The notes beneath the pieces were generated by a model. That model saw only the letters and a list, made by a program, of their open reading frames with translations. It made no database searches and was not told the origin of the DNA. A DNA stretch of 64,000 nucleotides from Acetobacterium tundrae (GTDB taxonomy: Bacteria > Bacillota > Clostridia > Eubacteriales > Eubacteriaceae), in contig NZ_RXYB01000014.1 in assembly GCF_008086615.1 (NCBI RefSeq), positions 40,617 to 104,616 on the forward strand. The letters run 5' to 3'. Of the stretch, positions 15,880 through 24,820 are shown one piece after another. Positions within the stretch are counted from its first letter, which is position 1. The number at the start of each line of letters is the position of its first letter. The position numbers and the translations under genes were made by a program.

Positions 15880-18387
15880 TTAAGCGCCGCAGCATTTTTT
15901 ATATTTTTTACCACTTCCGCAAGGGCAGGGATCGTTACGCCCCACTTTATTATGCGCCGTGGCTGATCCAACCGGTTTTCCTTCAATTTCATTTTCATTT
16001 GTTTTCATCTGACTGAAATCAACTGTTTTGTTTGTTTCTTCAGCCGGAACTACTTTGATATTTAAATTAAAGAGATATTTGACTGTATCTTCTTGAATTC
16101 TTAAGACCATGTCATCAAAAAGATCAAATCCCTCTTTTGTATATTCTTTGACTGGATCTCTTTGTCCATAAGCTCTAAGACCAATTCCCTGTTTGAGCTG
16201 ATCCATATTATCAATATGTTCCATCCAGGCAGCATCAACACTGCGAAGAAGAATCATGCGTTCAATATTCTGAAGCTGCTCGAGCCCTAAAAGTTCCTTC
16301 TTTTCGTCTAAAACTTTTCGGCCTTCTGCCAGAATGGTTTCTACCAATACTTCCCGGTTTTCTGGTTTTTCAGGAAGGACCAGGCGGTCTTTGGGAAGTA
16401 CATTTGTCTCAAGATGCTTAGTTAATCCTTCCAAATCCCAGTCATCATAATATTCGCCTTCGCTGGTGAATGAATTGACATAGGCACTAATCAGGGTTTC
16501 TGTCATACTCCAGATTTCGTTTTCCATATCTTTTCCATCAATAACTTCCTGACGTTGTTGATAAATAATTTCTCGCTGACGGTTCATGACATTATCGTAT
16601 TGAAGAACATGTTTTCTGATGTCGAAGTTGCGACCTTCCACCCGTTTCTGAGAATTTTCAATTCCTCTGGTCAGCATTTTATTTTCGATGGGCGTTTCTT
16701 CATCCATTCCCAGCGTTTCAATCATACCCTGAATTTTTTCAGATCCAAAAACACGCATGAGATCATCTTCTAATGATACAAAGAATTGTGATGATCCGGG
16801 ATCGCCTTGACGTCCAGCACGGCCGCGAAGCTGATTATCAATTCGGCGACTTTCATGACGTTCCGTTCCGAGAATATGCAATCCACCGACATCTGTAACC
16901 CCGTCCCCCAGGACAATATCCGTTCCACGTCCAGCCATGTTGGTAGAAATCGTCACGGCGTTCATTTGTCCGGCGTTGGCAACAATTTCGGCTTCTTTTT
17001 CAAGATGTTTTGCATTAAGAACATTGTGCTTGATCCCTGATCGCTTCAGGTAACCGCTGAGCAGCTCGGATTTTTCAATTGAAATTGTACCAATTAGAAT
17101 CGGTTGTCCGGTTGCATGGCGTTTCTTGACGTCTTCCGTAACGGCCAGGAATTTTCCTTTTTCGCTTTTATAGATCAGATCATTCAGATCCCGTCTGATC
17201 AATGGTTTATTCGTAGGAATGGTGATAACATTGAGGTTGTAAATCGTCTGGAACTCATCTTCTTCTGTTTTGGCAGTCCCGGTCATACCGGAAAGCTTTT
17301 TGAACATTCTGAAGTAATTTTGGAACGTTACTGTCGCCAGTGTTTTTGATTCCCGATTAACTTTTACGTTTTCCTTTGCTTCAATGGCTTGGTGCAAACC
17401 GTTGGAATAGCGACGCCCCGGCATTAATCGTCCGGTAAATTCGTCAACAATAATGATTTCGCCATCTTTTATCACATAATCTTTATCTTTTGACATTAAT
17501 GTGTTGGCATGAAGCGCCTGGTTAAGATTATGAGCGATTTCCATATTTTCCATGTCGGCCAGATTCGTCAGATTGAAATATGTTTCTGCCTTGACAATTC
17601 CCTCATCCGATAACATGACCGATTTTGCCTTTTCATCTTTGATGTAGTCATCTTCTTTTAGGGTTTTTACAAAGCTATTGGCTAAAGCATACAGCTTGGT
17701 ACTTTTATCGCCACTGCCGGAGATAATAAGCGGTGTTCTCGCTTCATCGACTAAAACACTGTCGACTTCATCGATAATGGCATAGTTTAATTCCCGTTGA
17801 ACCTGCTGAACTTTAGTGCCCGCCATATTATCTCGCAGATAATCAAACCCAAATTCATTATTGGTTCCATACACAATATCACAGGAATAAGCATCGTTTT
17901 TTTCCTGGAATGACAAACCATGAACAACAAGACCGACTCTCAGGCCTAAAAATTCATGCAGTTTTCCCATCCACTCGCTATCTCTTTTGGCGAGGTAATC
18001 ATTGACGGTAACAATATATACCCCATGTCCATTCAATGCATTAAGGTAGGCTGGCAATGTTGACACCAGAGTTTTTCCTTCCCCAGTTTTCATTTCTGCA
18101 ATGTTTCCCTCATGCAATGCCATTCCGCCAAGCAGCTGTACCGGAAAATGCTTCATCCCAAGTACTCGGTCTCCGGCTTCACGGACCGTTGCAAAAGCTT
18201 CTACCAACAAATCATCCAGGTCTTCTCCCTGGGCAAGACGTTCTCTGAGTATCAGCGTTTGGCCCTTTAATTCATCATCGCTCATCGCTGCATAATGACT
18301 CTCAAGTGCTACGATCTGATCCACTTTTTTTTGCATGTGTTTTAATTCTTTTCTGTTACTATCAAATATCTGGTCTAAAATTCCCAA
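15880..18387 (-). CDS. secA: Preprotein translocase ATPase SecA
   Basis: The 835-residue protein is the motor that pushes preproteins through SecYEG. The TTG start at 18387 has AAGGAG eight bases upstream. Visible parts are the Walker A TGEGKT (101-106), the DEAD-type [16 protein letters not shown], the second nucleotide fold with [26 protein letters not shown], and a C-terminal zinc motif [13 protein letters not shown]. Everything expected of a full-length SecA is present. It is followed by prfB after 54 bases, a conserved order in Firmicutes, and preceded by a terminator of the DUF5317 gene. Confidence 0.98.
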   Translation of the reverse strand: MGILDQIFDSNRKELKHMQKKVDQIVALESHYAAMSDDELKGQTLILRERLAQGEDLDDLLVEAFATVREAGDRVLGMKHFPVQLLGGMALHEGNIAEMKTGEGKTLVSTLPAYLNALNGHGVYIVTVNDYLAKRDSEWMGKLHEFLGLRVGLVVHGLSFQEKNDAYSCDIVYGTNNEFGFDYLRDNMAGTKVQQVQRELNYAIIDEVDSVLVDEARTPLIISGSGDKSTKLYALANSFVKTLKEDDYIKDEKAKSVMLSDEGIVKAETYFNLTNLADMENMEIAHNLNQALHANTLMSKDKDYVIKDGEIIIVDEFTGRLMPGRRYSNGLHQAIEAKENVKVNRESKTLATVTFQNYFRMFKKLSGMTGTAKTEEDEFQTIYNLNVITIPTNKPLIRRDLNDLIYKSEKGKFLAVTEDVKKRHATGQPILIGTISIEKSELLSGYLKRSGIKHNVLNAKHLEKEAEIVANAGQMNAVTISTNMAGRGTDIVLGDGVTDVGGLHILGTERHESRRIDNQLRGRAGRQGDPGSSQFFVSLEDDLMRVFGSEKIQGMIETLGMDEETPIENKMLTRGIENSQKRVEGRNFDIRKHVLQYDNVMNRQREIIYQQRQEVIDGKDMENEIWSMTETLISAYVNSFTSEGEYYDDWDLEGLTKHLETNVLPKDRLVLPEKPENREVLVETILAEGRKVLDEKKELLGLEQLQNIERMILLRSVDAAWMEHIDNMDQLKQGIGLRAYGQRDPVKEYTKEGFDLFDDMVLRIQEDTVKYLFNLNIKVVPAEETNKTVDFSQMKTNENEIEGKPVGSATAHNKVGRNDPCPCGSGKKYKKCCGA

Positions 18388-18490
18388 TCTATTCTCTCCT
18401 TCTTAACTTTCTGTCAAATAATCATATATTTTAACAATACACTAATCTTCATTATAACATACTCCCTTAAATGATACTTTATAAAATTTA

Positions 18491-18522
18491 AAAAGGGACT
18501 GTATTTTTTTATATACAGTCCC
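18491..18522 (-). terminator. Terminator after the DUF5317 gene
   Basis: A perfect 10-bp stem (18495-18504 with 18513-18522) is followed on the minus strand by TTTTT. It separates the DUF5317 gene from secA. Confidence 0.85.
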
Positions 18523-18549
18523 CATCGTTTATTTATAAATGTTCAATTA

Positions 18550-20313
18550 TTACTTTTTCTTTCGCCAAAACGCAACATCTTTGCCATCTAATTTCAATTC
18601 AACTAACTCATATCCCGCTTTTTTTCGTTCTTCAATCGTTTCCTGAAAAGTCCGTCGCTGTTCATCATTCATATTTGCCAGGAGTTTTTTTTTGTCCTCT
18701 TCTGAACTTTTATAAACTTTTCCCACAACCGGCTCTGTTACCTCTTCAATCTCCTTGAAGGGGATAGCCATTTCCTCATCATGGGTTGGAACTAATAAGC
18801 TTTCCGTTTCCTTGTTGCTTTCTTTAATGGACTGCTTTCGTCGCTGAGCTTTGCGTTTTTCATCCTCGATATTGAGCCGTTGCCAAACACTGAGCATTTC
18901 AACTTCAGAAAATTCTTCTTCCTCTGCGCCTTTACTCATAACAATACTTTGGTCTTCATTTTTTTCACTGCGTAATAAAAATGGTTGATCCAATTCGGTC
19001 AGCTTAAAACTCTCAACAATTCTTAAATCTGATCCCGGTACTGATTGCGGTGAAGTTAATGGATCATGGAGTGATTGAGCCGTCCGGTTTAATTCCATTT
19101 CCCGCATTTGAAGTTCTAGTCGTTCTTTTTCAACAGCTAGTTTTTCTTCGTAATACTTCTTTGTGAAAAATCCAGCATCTTCGCTGTTGAGAATCTCTTC
19201 CATATCAGCTGCTTCTAATTCATTATCATCTTTACCTGAAACGTAAGTGCCGACTTCTTGTATATTACTGATTACCTTTGTGCTGCCATCATCAATAACA
19301 TCCATGATTCGTGTTTCCTGAGTCATTTCGTCATTCACAATAATTTCTTCGGTTTCAGTTCCAATCTCTGACTCAATTTCACTTAAGTTGGCTGGAACAA
19401 TACCTGTTTCATAATCACCAACGGGAAGAACCATCGTTTCATCTGGACTGGCAATCGCTTCATTTGGCAGGACCATCGTTTGATCCGCACTGGCAATCGC
19501 TTGATTTGGCAAGACCATCGTTTGATCCGCACTGGCAATCGCTTCATTTGGCAGGACCATCGTTTCATTTTCATCACGATCCCCGTGAATAGCACCAGTC
19601 GCTGCCATATCCCGGTAAAAATCTTCAATATCCGTATCCTCTTGACTATCATGCAGGGTAACGCCTTCAATATCTTTTTCGTCATCGCCGAATATTCCTT
19701 CATCGTCAGCATTTTCCATGCTCTCATCGTGAATGAAGGATACCTTTTTATTCATAACATACTGAATAAAGCCTAACAGCCCTAGCAATGCTACAATTGT
19801 TCCAGCACTGACACCTGCAGCTGTTCCATAAAGACTCATGACCATCGGCACATAGGGTACTGGTAAAGGCAGATTAATTCCTAAAAACCACAATAGCGTA
19901 TTTGGTTGGATTAATGAATAGATTGGACTTATTCCCTGCGTAATCTGCTGACCAAAAGCTGTTGGTAAAAGATCTATCACACCTTGAGAAACCGGCATAT
20001 GTCCGCCATTAATAAAAATGACCACAAAATTAGCGGTTACGCCCATCGCCATAAGGATGACCCAAAAATCGTCTAAATTAAAGACAAGCATCACTAGAAT
20101 CAGTATATAACTCGCAAAATTTACAATTTCCAGATACGGTTCAATGACTGGAATTCCACCCGTGTAGATATAAAACCGTAGAGCAATTTGTAACACCAAC
20201 CCTAAAATTCCTACCGGTAATAAAGAAATTTTTCTTACCTTAAAACCATGGAGACTTCCTCTTCGTATTTTTCCAATTAAAAAGCCTAAGATAATTGCAA
20301 TAAGTATTAACAT
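18550..20313 (-). CDS. DUF5317 membrane protein with long acidic repeat-bearing tail
   Basis: The first 190 residues form about six membrane segments with features of DUF5317 (GFLIGKIRRGS, FINGGHMPVSQ). The remaining 400 residues are predicted to be cytoplasmic, very acidic and partly coiled-coil. Residues 251-297 contain just over three copies of a 14-residue unit, TMVLPNEAIASADQ. The C-terminus ends in a conserved-looking block, ANMNDEQRRTFQETIEERKK. DUF5317 function is unknown. The repeated TMVLP cores resemble threonine motifs seen in FHA-domain ligands, but this is speculation. The full length, 587 residues, is much more than the domain alone. Confidence 0.75.
   Translation of the reverse strand: MLILIAIILGFLIGKIRRGSLHGFKVRKISLLPVGILGLVLQIALRFYIYTGGIPVIEPYLEIVNFASYILILVMLVFNLDDFWVILMAMGVTANFVVIFINGGHMPVSQGVIDLLPTAFGQQITQGISPIYSLIQPNTLLWFLGINLPLPVPYVPMVMSLYGTAAGVSAGTIVALLGLLGFIQYVMNKKVSFIHDESMENADDEGIFGDDEKDIEGVTLHDSQEDTDIEDFYRDMAATGAIHGDRDENETMVLPNEAIASADQTMVLPNQAIASADQTMVLPNEAIASPDETMVLPVGDYETGIVPANLSEIESEIGTETEEIIVNDEMTQETRIMDVIDDGSTKVISNIQEVGTYVSGKDDNELEAADMEEILNSEDAGFFTKKYYEEKLAVEKERLELQMREMELNRTAQSLHDPLTSPQSVPGSDLRIVESFKLTELDQPFLLRSEKNEDQSIVMSKGAEEEEFSEVEMLSVWQRLNIEDEKRKAQRRKQSIKESNKETESLLVPTHDEEMAIPFKEIEEVTEPVVGKVYKSSEEDKKKLLANMNDEQRRTFQETIEERKKAGYELVELKLDGKDVAFWRKKK
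19423..19563 (-). repeat. 42-bp in-frame tandem repeat, about 3.4 copies
   Basis: Three full 42-bp units and a short partial unit encode the 14-residue repeats of the DUF5317 protein. Units differ by few bases (Q for E, P for A), so copy number could vary between strains. Confidence 0.9.
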
Positions 20314-20503
20314 ATTTGTTTCAACCCCACTATTTATTCATAATTCTTTCTATTATATTATTAGGTATACTTCATCTGCTTTTTTTAATGAAATAAACAA
20401 ACCCTGTTATACGCATAGGTCTATTTTAAAGCAAAAGAAAAGTTCTGTCAAAACTTTATGCCCAAATTCGAAAATAATTTTCTATTTTTAAATTAACATC
20501 ATC

Positions 20504-20540
20504 AAAAGCACCCCTTAAAACAACTTTTCAAGGGGTGCCC
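20504..20540 (-). terminator. hpf terminator
   Basis: A 9-bp GC-rich stem (20508-20516 with 20530-20538) with TTTTG on the minus strand. It follows the hpf stop codon by about 35 bases. Confidence 0.85.
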
Positions 20541-20573
20541 ATCATTAATTTCAATTTTTTTCTTAAGAAAGCT

Positions 20574-21107
20574 TTAGAAAGTGGGCTCGATTAAACCGTA
20601 ATTCCCATCTTTACGCATATAAACCACATTAACATCATCAGTATCTCCATTTAGAAATACAAAAAAGTCATGACCAATCAGCTCCATCTGTAATGTGGCT
20701 TCATCCACACTCATTGGTTTAACTGCAAATTTTTTCGTTCGCACAACTTTTGCTTGAAATACATCCTCTTCTTCAAGGGATTCAATTTCTTCAAAATTAA
20801 GTTTTACCGCTTCATCCTGATTTCGTTTTTGTAATTTTGTTTTATGTTTTCTGAGTTGACCTTCCAGTTTATTAACAGCATTCTCTATGGAAGTGACCAT
20901 ATCCTCGGATCTTTCTTCCGCTCTCAAAATTGTTTTCCCAACCGGAATCGTAACCTCTAACATTTGATAATTTTTTTCCTTGCTAAATGTTGCATACACT
21001 TCCGTCTCTTGTCCAAAGTAACGATCAAATTTTTCGAATTTTTTCTTTAATGTTTCTTTTAAACCTTCTGATACATGCATATTTTTCCCGTAAATTGTAA
21101 ATCTCAT
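20574..21107 (-). CDS. hpf: Ribosome hibernation promoting factor, long form
   Basis: The ATG at 21107 has AAAGGAG eight bases upstream; an upstream TTG overlaps that site and is not used. The 177-residue protein has the N-terminal S30AE/HPF fold (MRFTIYGKNMHVSEGLKE, basic strands and helices to about 100), a linker, and the C-terminal dimerisation domain (KPMSVDEATLQMELIGHDFF to the end). This is the long form that pairs 70S ribosomes into inactive 100S dimers. A raiA-type RNA with its own promoter lies upstream, and a second promoter serves the gene. Confidence 0.95.
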   Translation of the reverse strand: MRFTIYGKNMHVSEGLKETLKKKFEKFDRYFGQETEVYATFSKEKNYQMLEVTIPVGKTILRAEERSEDMVTSIENAVNKLEGQLRKHKTKLQKRNQDEAVKLNFEEIESLEEEDVFQAKVVRTKKFAVKPMSVDEATLQMELIGHDFFVFLNGDTDDVNVVYMRKDGNYGLIEPTF

Positions 21108-21182
21108 AACGACAACTCCTTTCAAAAGGTCAATCTCATTCGTTTATACGACACCATATCGTGGTATACGAATTCTATTCTT

Positions 21183-21212
21183 ATTATACCTAATTATATC
21201 CCCTTTAGTCAA
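21183..21212 (-). promoter_or_regulatory. hpf promoter
   Basis: TTGACT (21207-21212) and TATAAT (21183-21188) on the minus strand, spacer 18. It lies between the raiA-type RNA and hpf. Confidence 0.65.
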
Positions 21213-21274
21213 AATCATTTGTGTCAAATTCTTGTCACAAAATATCATCAAAGAATACGCTTTCATTCATTTAA

Positions 21275-21488
21275 CAAAAAGATCTTGTCTCAGTTGACCT
21301 GGTCTTTTCCCCCACACTCGCCAGCAGGAAGTTTAGCTCAGTGTTAGCATCACAACTCCTCCTCTCGGCATTCGCCGGCTGGACTTACTTCTAAGATGCA
21401 CCATGATCAACAATTCGCTATTGAATTGTCTTACGTGGATCGCTTCGCCTGCATCTGGCTTCGACTTTCAACCACAAACCTGAGACTT
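21275..21488 (-). ncRNA. raiA RNA motif (structured RNA upstream of hpf/raiA)
   Basis: The roughly 210-base RNA lies on the minus strand directly before hpf (raiA), the location that defines the raiA motif of Clostridia. The ends pair: GTCTCAG at the 5' side (21480-21486) with CTGAGAC at the 3' side (21287-21293), followed by TTTTT. The interior is GC-rich and full of short complementary arms, in contrast with the AT-rich flanks, and has no good reading frame. A consensus promoter sits just upstream. Such RNAs have been linked to sporulation and aggregation in clostridia. The call rests on position, size and closure, not a covariance search. Confidence 0.75.
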
Positions 21489-21493
21489 CATAT

Positions 21494-21523
21494 ATTATAA
21501 GATTAGATTCGCGAAAATGTCAA
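21494..21523 (-). promoter_or_regulatory. Promoter of the raiA RNA
   Basis: Exact consensus elements TTGACA (21518-21523) and TATAAT (21494-21499) on the minus strand, spacer 18. Transcription would start near 21487-21488, at the 5' side of the closing stem. Confidence 0.85.
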
Positions 21524-21658
21524 GTGAAATCCATACCGTAGTAAAATACCGTTCGATTGCATTGCAGCTATCAAACGATCCATAACCTGAAGAACCGCCG
21601 ATCCTTGGTAATTTGCCACTCATGATCTCTAAAACCTGCGATAATCTTAAATTTATGT

Positions 21659-21664
21659 TATAAT
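21659..21664 (+). promoter_or_regulatory. -10 element of the cardiolipin synthase gene
   Basis: Consensus TATAAT 31 bases before the start codon; the -35 is weak. GAGGAGG supplies the ribosome binding site. Confidence 0.45.
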
Positions 21665-21694
21665 GTTAACCATTATATTTGAGGAGGTTTCCTG

Positions 21695-23158
21695 ATGTCT
21701 TTTGGTTTATCAGTAATCATTTATTTGCCTATTTTTGTTATTAATATTTCACTAACCTTTACCATTATCTTTTTAGAACGAAAGAATCCACAAAGCACCT
21801 ATGCGTGGCTACTATTTTTATGGATGTTTCCGATTATCGGATTCCTTTTCTACCTATTTTTTTCACAGAATCTGACTAAGCGAAAAATTTTCAGGTATAA
21901 TACCCCTGAAAACATTCGATATCATCATTTGCTGCGGCAACAGCATGATTTACTTTCAGAAATTATTTCTATTAATCCTGAAAGTCCTATTGAAAAGTAT
22001 CAACATTCCATTGAGTTTCATTTACGTGTCAGTCAGTCACTCTACACAAACAATAATGATGTTGAGATTTTTACCGATGGGCACAAAAAATTCGAGGCGT
22101 TATTTAATGCCATGGAATTAGCCACTTGCTCCATCCATGTCGAATATTATATTATTAAAAACGACTCCCTTGCTCTGAGAATGATCGAAATTCTGACGCG
22201 TAAAGCATTGGAAGGCGTCGAAGTCCGACTTCTTTTTGATGCGATGGGCGGCCGATATCTCCCTCATTCAATCATTGAAGCTTTTAAATCTGCCGGCGGA
22301 CAAATCGGGGCATTTTTTCCGTCGCTATTTAAAATGCTCAATCTGCAAATCAATTATCGTGATCATCGAAAAATTGTGGTCATTGATGGGAACACCGGTT
22401 TCGTCGGTGGTTTCAATGTCGGGAATGAATATTTGGGCCTTAACTCCAAAATGGGATATTGGCGGGATACCCATCTGAAAATAACCGGCTCTGCCGCCTA
22501 CGAACTGCAACTTCGTTTTCTTTTGGATTGGCGCGCAAGCTCCTGTGAAGAATTGCTCATTGACGATGAAAAGCTCAGTGCCTATTTTCCTCAGATCGCC
22601 CCAAAATCTGGCGTCGGAATCCAGATTGTATCCAGTGGACCTGATAAAGTCAACCAGCAGATCAAACAAGGTTTTTTAAGAATGATCACTAATGCCGAAA
22701 GCTATATTCTCATCCAGTCCCCCTATTTTGTACCAGATGAAAGTATTCTCGAGGCCTTGAAAATAGCTTTATTGTCAGGCATTGATGTGCGCATTATGAT
22801 TCCCAACAAACCTGACCATATCTTTATTTATTGGGCAACCCTCGCCTATGTAGGTGAACTGATTGAATATGGAGCTAAAGTTTTCATTTATGAAAACGGA
22901 TTTTTACATGCCAAAACCATTGTCGTGGATGACGCTGTCTGTTCTGTCGGTTCCTGTAATTTTGATATTCGCAGTTTCAGGCTCAACTTTGAAACCAATG
23001 CTTTTATTTATGACCGGAAAGTCGCGACTCAACTAAAAAACATTTTTGTTAATGATATTAAACAATGTACCTATTATGACAAAGAACTTTATCACCACCG
23101 CAGCAGAACCATAAAAATAAAGGAGTCTATTTCACGATTATTTTCACCGCTGCTCTGA
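21695..23158 (+). CDS. cls: Cardiolipin synthase
   Basis: The enzyme joins two phosphatidylglycerol molecules into cardiolipin and glycerol at the membrane. The 487-residue protein has two N-terminal membrane segments (about 5-27 and 36-57), then two phospholipase D domains, each with an HKD motif: HRKIVVID (His224, Lys226, Asp231) and HAKTIVVD (His405, Lys407, Asp412). Length and layout are those of bacterial Cls. The start ATG has GAGGAGG upstream. It is a single gene convergent with hydG. Confidence 0.95.
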   Translation: MSFGLSVIIYLPIFVINISLTFTIIFLERKNPQSTYAWLLFLWMFPIIGFLFYLFFSQNLTKRKIFRYNTPENIRYHHLLRQQHDLLSEIISINPESPIEKYQHSIEFHLRVSQSLYTNNNDVEIFTDGHKKFEALFNAMELATCSIHVEYYIIKNDSLALRMIEILTRKALEGVEVRLLFDAMGGRYLPHSIIEAFKSAGGQIGAFFPSLFKMLNLQINYRDHRKIVVIDGNTGFVGGFNVGNEYLGLNSKMGYWRDTHLKITGSAAYELQLRFLLDWRASSCEELLIDDEKLSAYFPQIAPKSGVGIQIVSSGPDKVNQQIKQGFLRMITNAESYILIQSPYFVPDESILEALKIALLSGIDVRIMIPNKPDHIFIYWATLAYVGELIEYGAKVFIYENGFLHAKTIVVDDAVCSVGSCNFDIRSFRLNFETNAFIYDRKVATQLKNIFVNDIKQCTYYDKELYHHRSRTIKIKESISRLFSPLL

Positions 23159-23287
23159 TCTTAGCAGCCAGCACTCTGTATTGCCTTCTAAGCTATCAGT
23201 AAGGCTTCGCACTTCTTCAACTTAAAATATTGGTAAGCGCCTGCATTCAGAAATAAAGCCACTTCACAATTCACCTCTAATCAATAT

Positions 23288-23359
23288 AAGGCCAGTTATT
23301 TATCTAATTGTATGCAAGTAGTAATGACCTACATACAACCAGAATGAATAACTGACCTT
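23288..23359 (-). other. Long hairpin element 3' of hydG (copy 2 of 2)
   Basis: A 13-bp outer stem (AAGGCCAGTTATT at 23288-23300 with 23347-23359) and a 7-bp inner stem (23308-23314 with 23332-23338). The single plus-strand mismatch becomes a G-U pair on the minus strand, so the structure probably forms in the hydG transcript. No T tract follows. The outer arm nearly matches that of the element at 8593-8658. Confidence 0.5.
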
Positions 23360-23385
23360 GAATTTTGTGTGCCGTTAGGATCTAA

Positions 23386-24804
23386 TTAGAAGCGGAAGTC
23401 TCGTTTACCTTCATTCAACTCCGTTAAATGAGCCGATGCAATACCACGAACTTTATCATTCGGAATCGATGCGAGCTCTCTCTGAATCGTTATTTCACCC
23501 TTTGCTTTTGTGTCAGGAGAAGCGTAGTCCTCCAAATATTCCTTCAATGTCATAATGGCATTTGGCTGACAGCAATTGGCAATCTGTCCGGATTTTACCA
23601 ATTTCATGAAACGGTCTCCGGTTCGTCCCTCTCGGTAACAAGCGGTACAAAAACTTGGTATATGTCCCATGTCTAACAGCCAGTTGACAATTTCATCCAG
23701 TGTTCTGCTATCACTGACATCAAATTGAGCTGAATTTTGATCTTCCGGTTCCGGTACATCGTAACCGCCGACACTGGTACAGGAAGCCCCACTGATTTGA
23801 GAAACGCCCAATTTTAAGACTTTTTCTCGAACGGCCTGGGATTCTCTTGTTGATATGATCATTCCGGTATAAGGTACCGCAATACGAATAATGGTCACAA
23901 TTTTCTCAAATATTTCATCCGAAATAGCATTGGAGAAATCAGCGGTATCAATATCCTCTGCCGGGCAAATTCGGGGCACACTGATGGTATGAGGTCCAAC
24001 ACCCTTGTATGCTTCCAGATGCTCAGCATGCATCAGCATTGACACAAAATCATAGCGATACATATTAAGTCCAAAGAGAACGCCAATCCCGACATCATCA
24101 ATTCCGCCTTCCATGGCCCGATCCATGGCCTCAGTATGCCAAGCGTAATTATGCTTAGGACCGGTTGGATGAAGTTCCTCGTAATTTTTTTTGTGATAGG
24201 TTTCCTGGAAAAGGATATAGGTGCCGATACCTGCTTCTTTAAGCTGATGATAGTCTTCCACAGTTGTCGCCGCAATATTGACATTGACTCGACGAATATC
24301 GCCATTTTTATGATGAACACCGTAAATTGTTTTGATACTTTCAAGTATGTACTCCAGAGGATTGTTCTTTGGATCTTCTCCAGCTTCAATAGCTAAACGC
24401 TTGTGACCCATATCCTGAAGTGCGATAACTTCCCTTTTTATTTCTTCCTGGGATAATTTTTTACGTGTGATGGTTTTATTTTTACGATGATAAGGACAAT
24501 AAACACACCCGTTTATGCAATAGTTTGATAGATATAAAGGGGCAAACATAACGATGCGGTTTCCATAGAAATTTTTCTTGATATCTTGTGCCAGCGTTAC
24601 CATGCGTTTGTTTTGATCCTCAAGTTCACAGGCTAATAAGACTGCTGCCTCGCGATGACTGACACCTTTGAAATCATAGGCACGGTCGATAATACCGCTG
24701 ATTAAAGCTTCATTTGTTTTATTTTCTTCTGCATAAGCTATTGTATCCAAAACTTCCTGATCATCAATAAATTCTTCAGCTTTGCTTGATTTTACGTTAT
24801 ACAT
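23386..24804 (-). CDS. hydG: [FeFe]-hydrogenase maturase HydG (tyrosine lyase)
   Basis: The ATG at 24804 follows AGGAG and gives MYNVKSSKAEEF; the longer frame overlaps hydE. The 472-residue radical-SAM enzyme splits tyrosine to yield the CO and cyanide ligands of the hydrogenase H-cluster. The radical-SAM cluster motif is CINGCVYC (Cys96, 100, 103). The C-terminal auxiliary cluster that carries the dangler iron is CTAC...C (Cys386, 389, 412), spacing CX2CX22C. It is third in an operon after a TM1266-type gene and hydE. The GTPase HydF is not in the window. Confidence 0.97.
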   Translation of the reverse strand: MYNVKSSKAEEFIDDQEVLDTIAYAEENKTNEALISGIIDRAYDFKGVSHREAAVLLACELEDQNKRMVTLAQDIKKNFYGNRIVMFAPLYLSNYCINGCVYCPYHRKNKTITRKKLSQEEIKREVIALQDMGHKRLAIEAGEDPKNNPLEYILESIKTIYGVHHKNGDIRRVNVNIAATTVEDYHQLKEAGIGTYILFQETYHKKNYEELHPTGPKHNYAWHTEAMDRAMEGGIDDVGIGVLFGLNMYRYDFVSMLMHAEHLEAYKGVGPHTISVPRICPAEDIDTADFSNAISDEIFEKIVTIIRIAVPYTGMIISTRESQAVREKVLKLGVSQISGASCTSVGGYDVPEPEDQNSAQFDVSDSRTLDEIVNWLLDMGHIPSFCTACYREGRTGDRFMKLVKSGQIANCCQPNAIMTLKEYLEDYASPDTKAKGEITIQRELASIPNDKVRGIASAHLTELNEGKRDFRF

Positions 24805-24820
24805 TTTTTCTCCTCTTAAA

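Noticed and set aside
19383..19727. Open frame of 114 codons on the minus strand inside the DUF5317 gene
   Set aside because: It is a shifted-frame shadow kept open by the 42-bp repeat; it has repeats of KRWSCQMKRLPV and no start signal.
21325..21370. tRNA-like stretch on the plus strand (TTTAGCTCAGTGTTAGCAT resembles a D arm)
   Set aside because: No acceptor stem, anticodon arm or T-loop follows, and the opposite strand fits a raiA-type RNA with promoter and closing stem.
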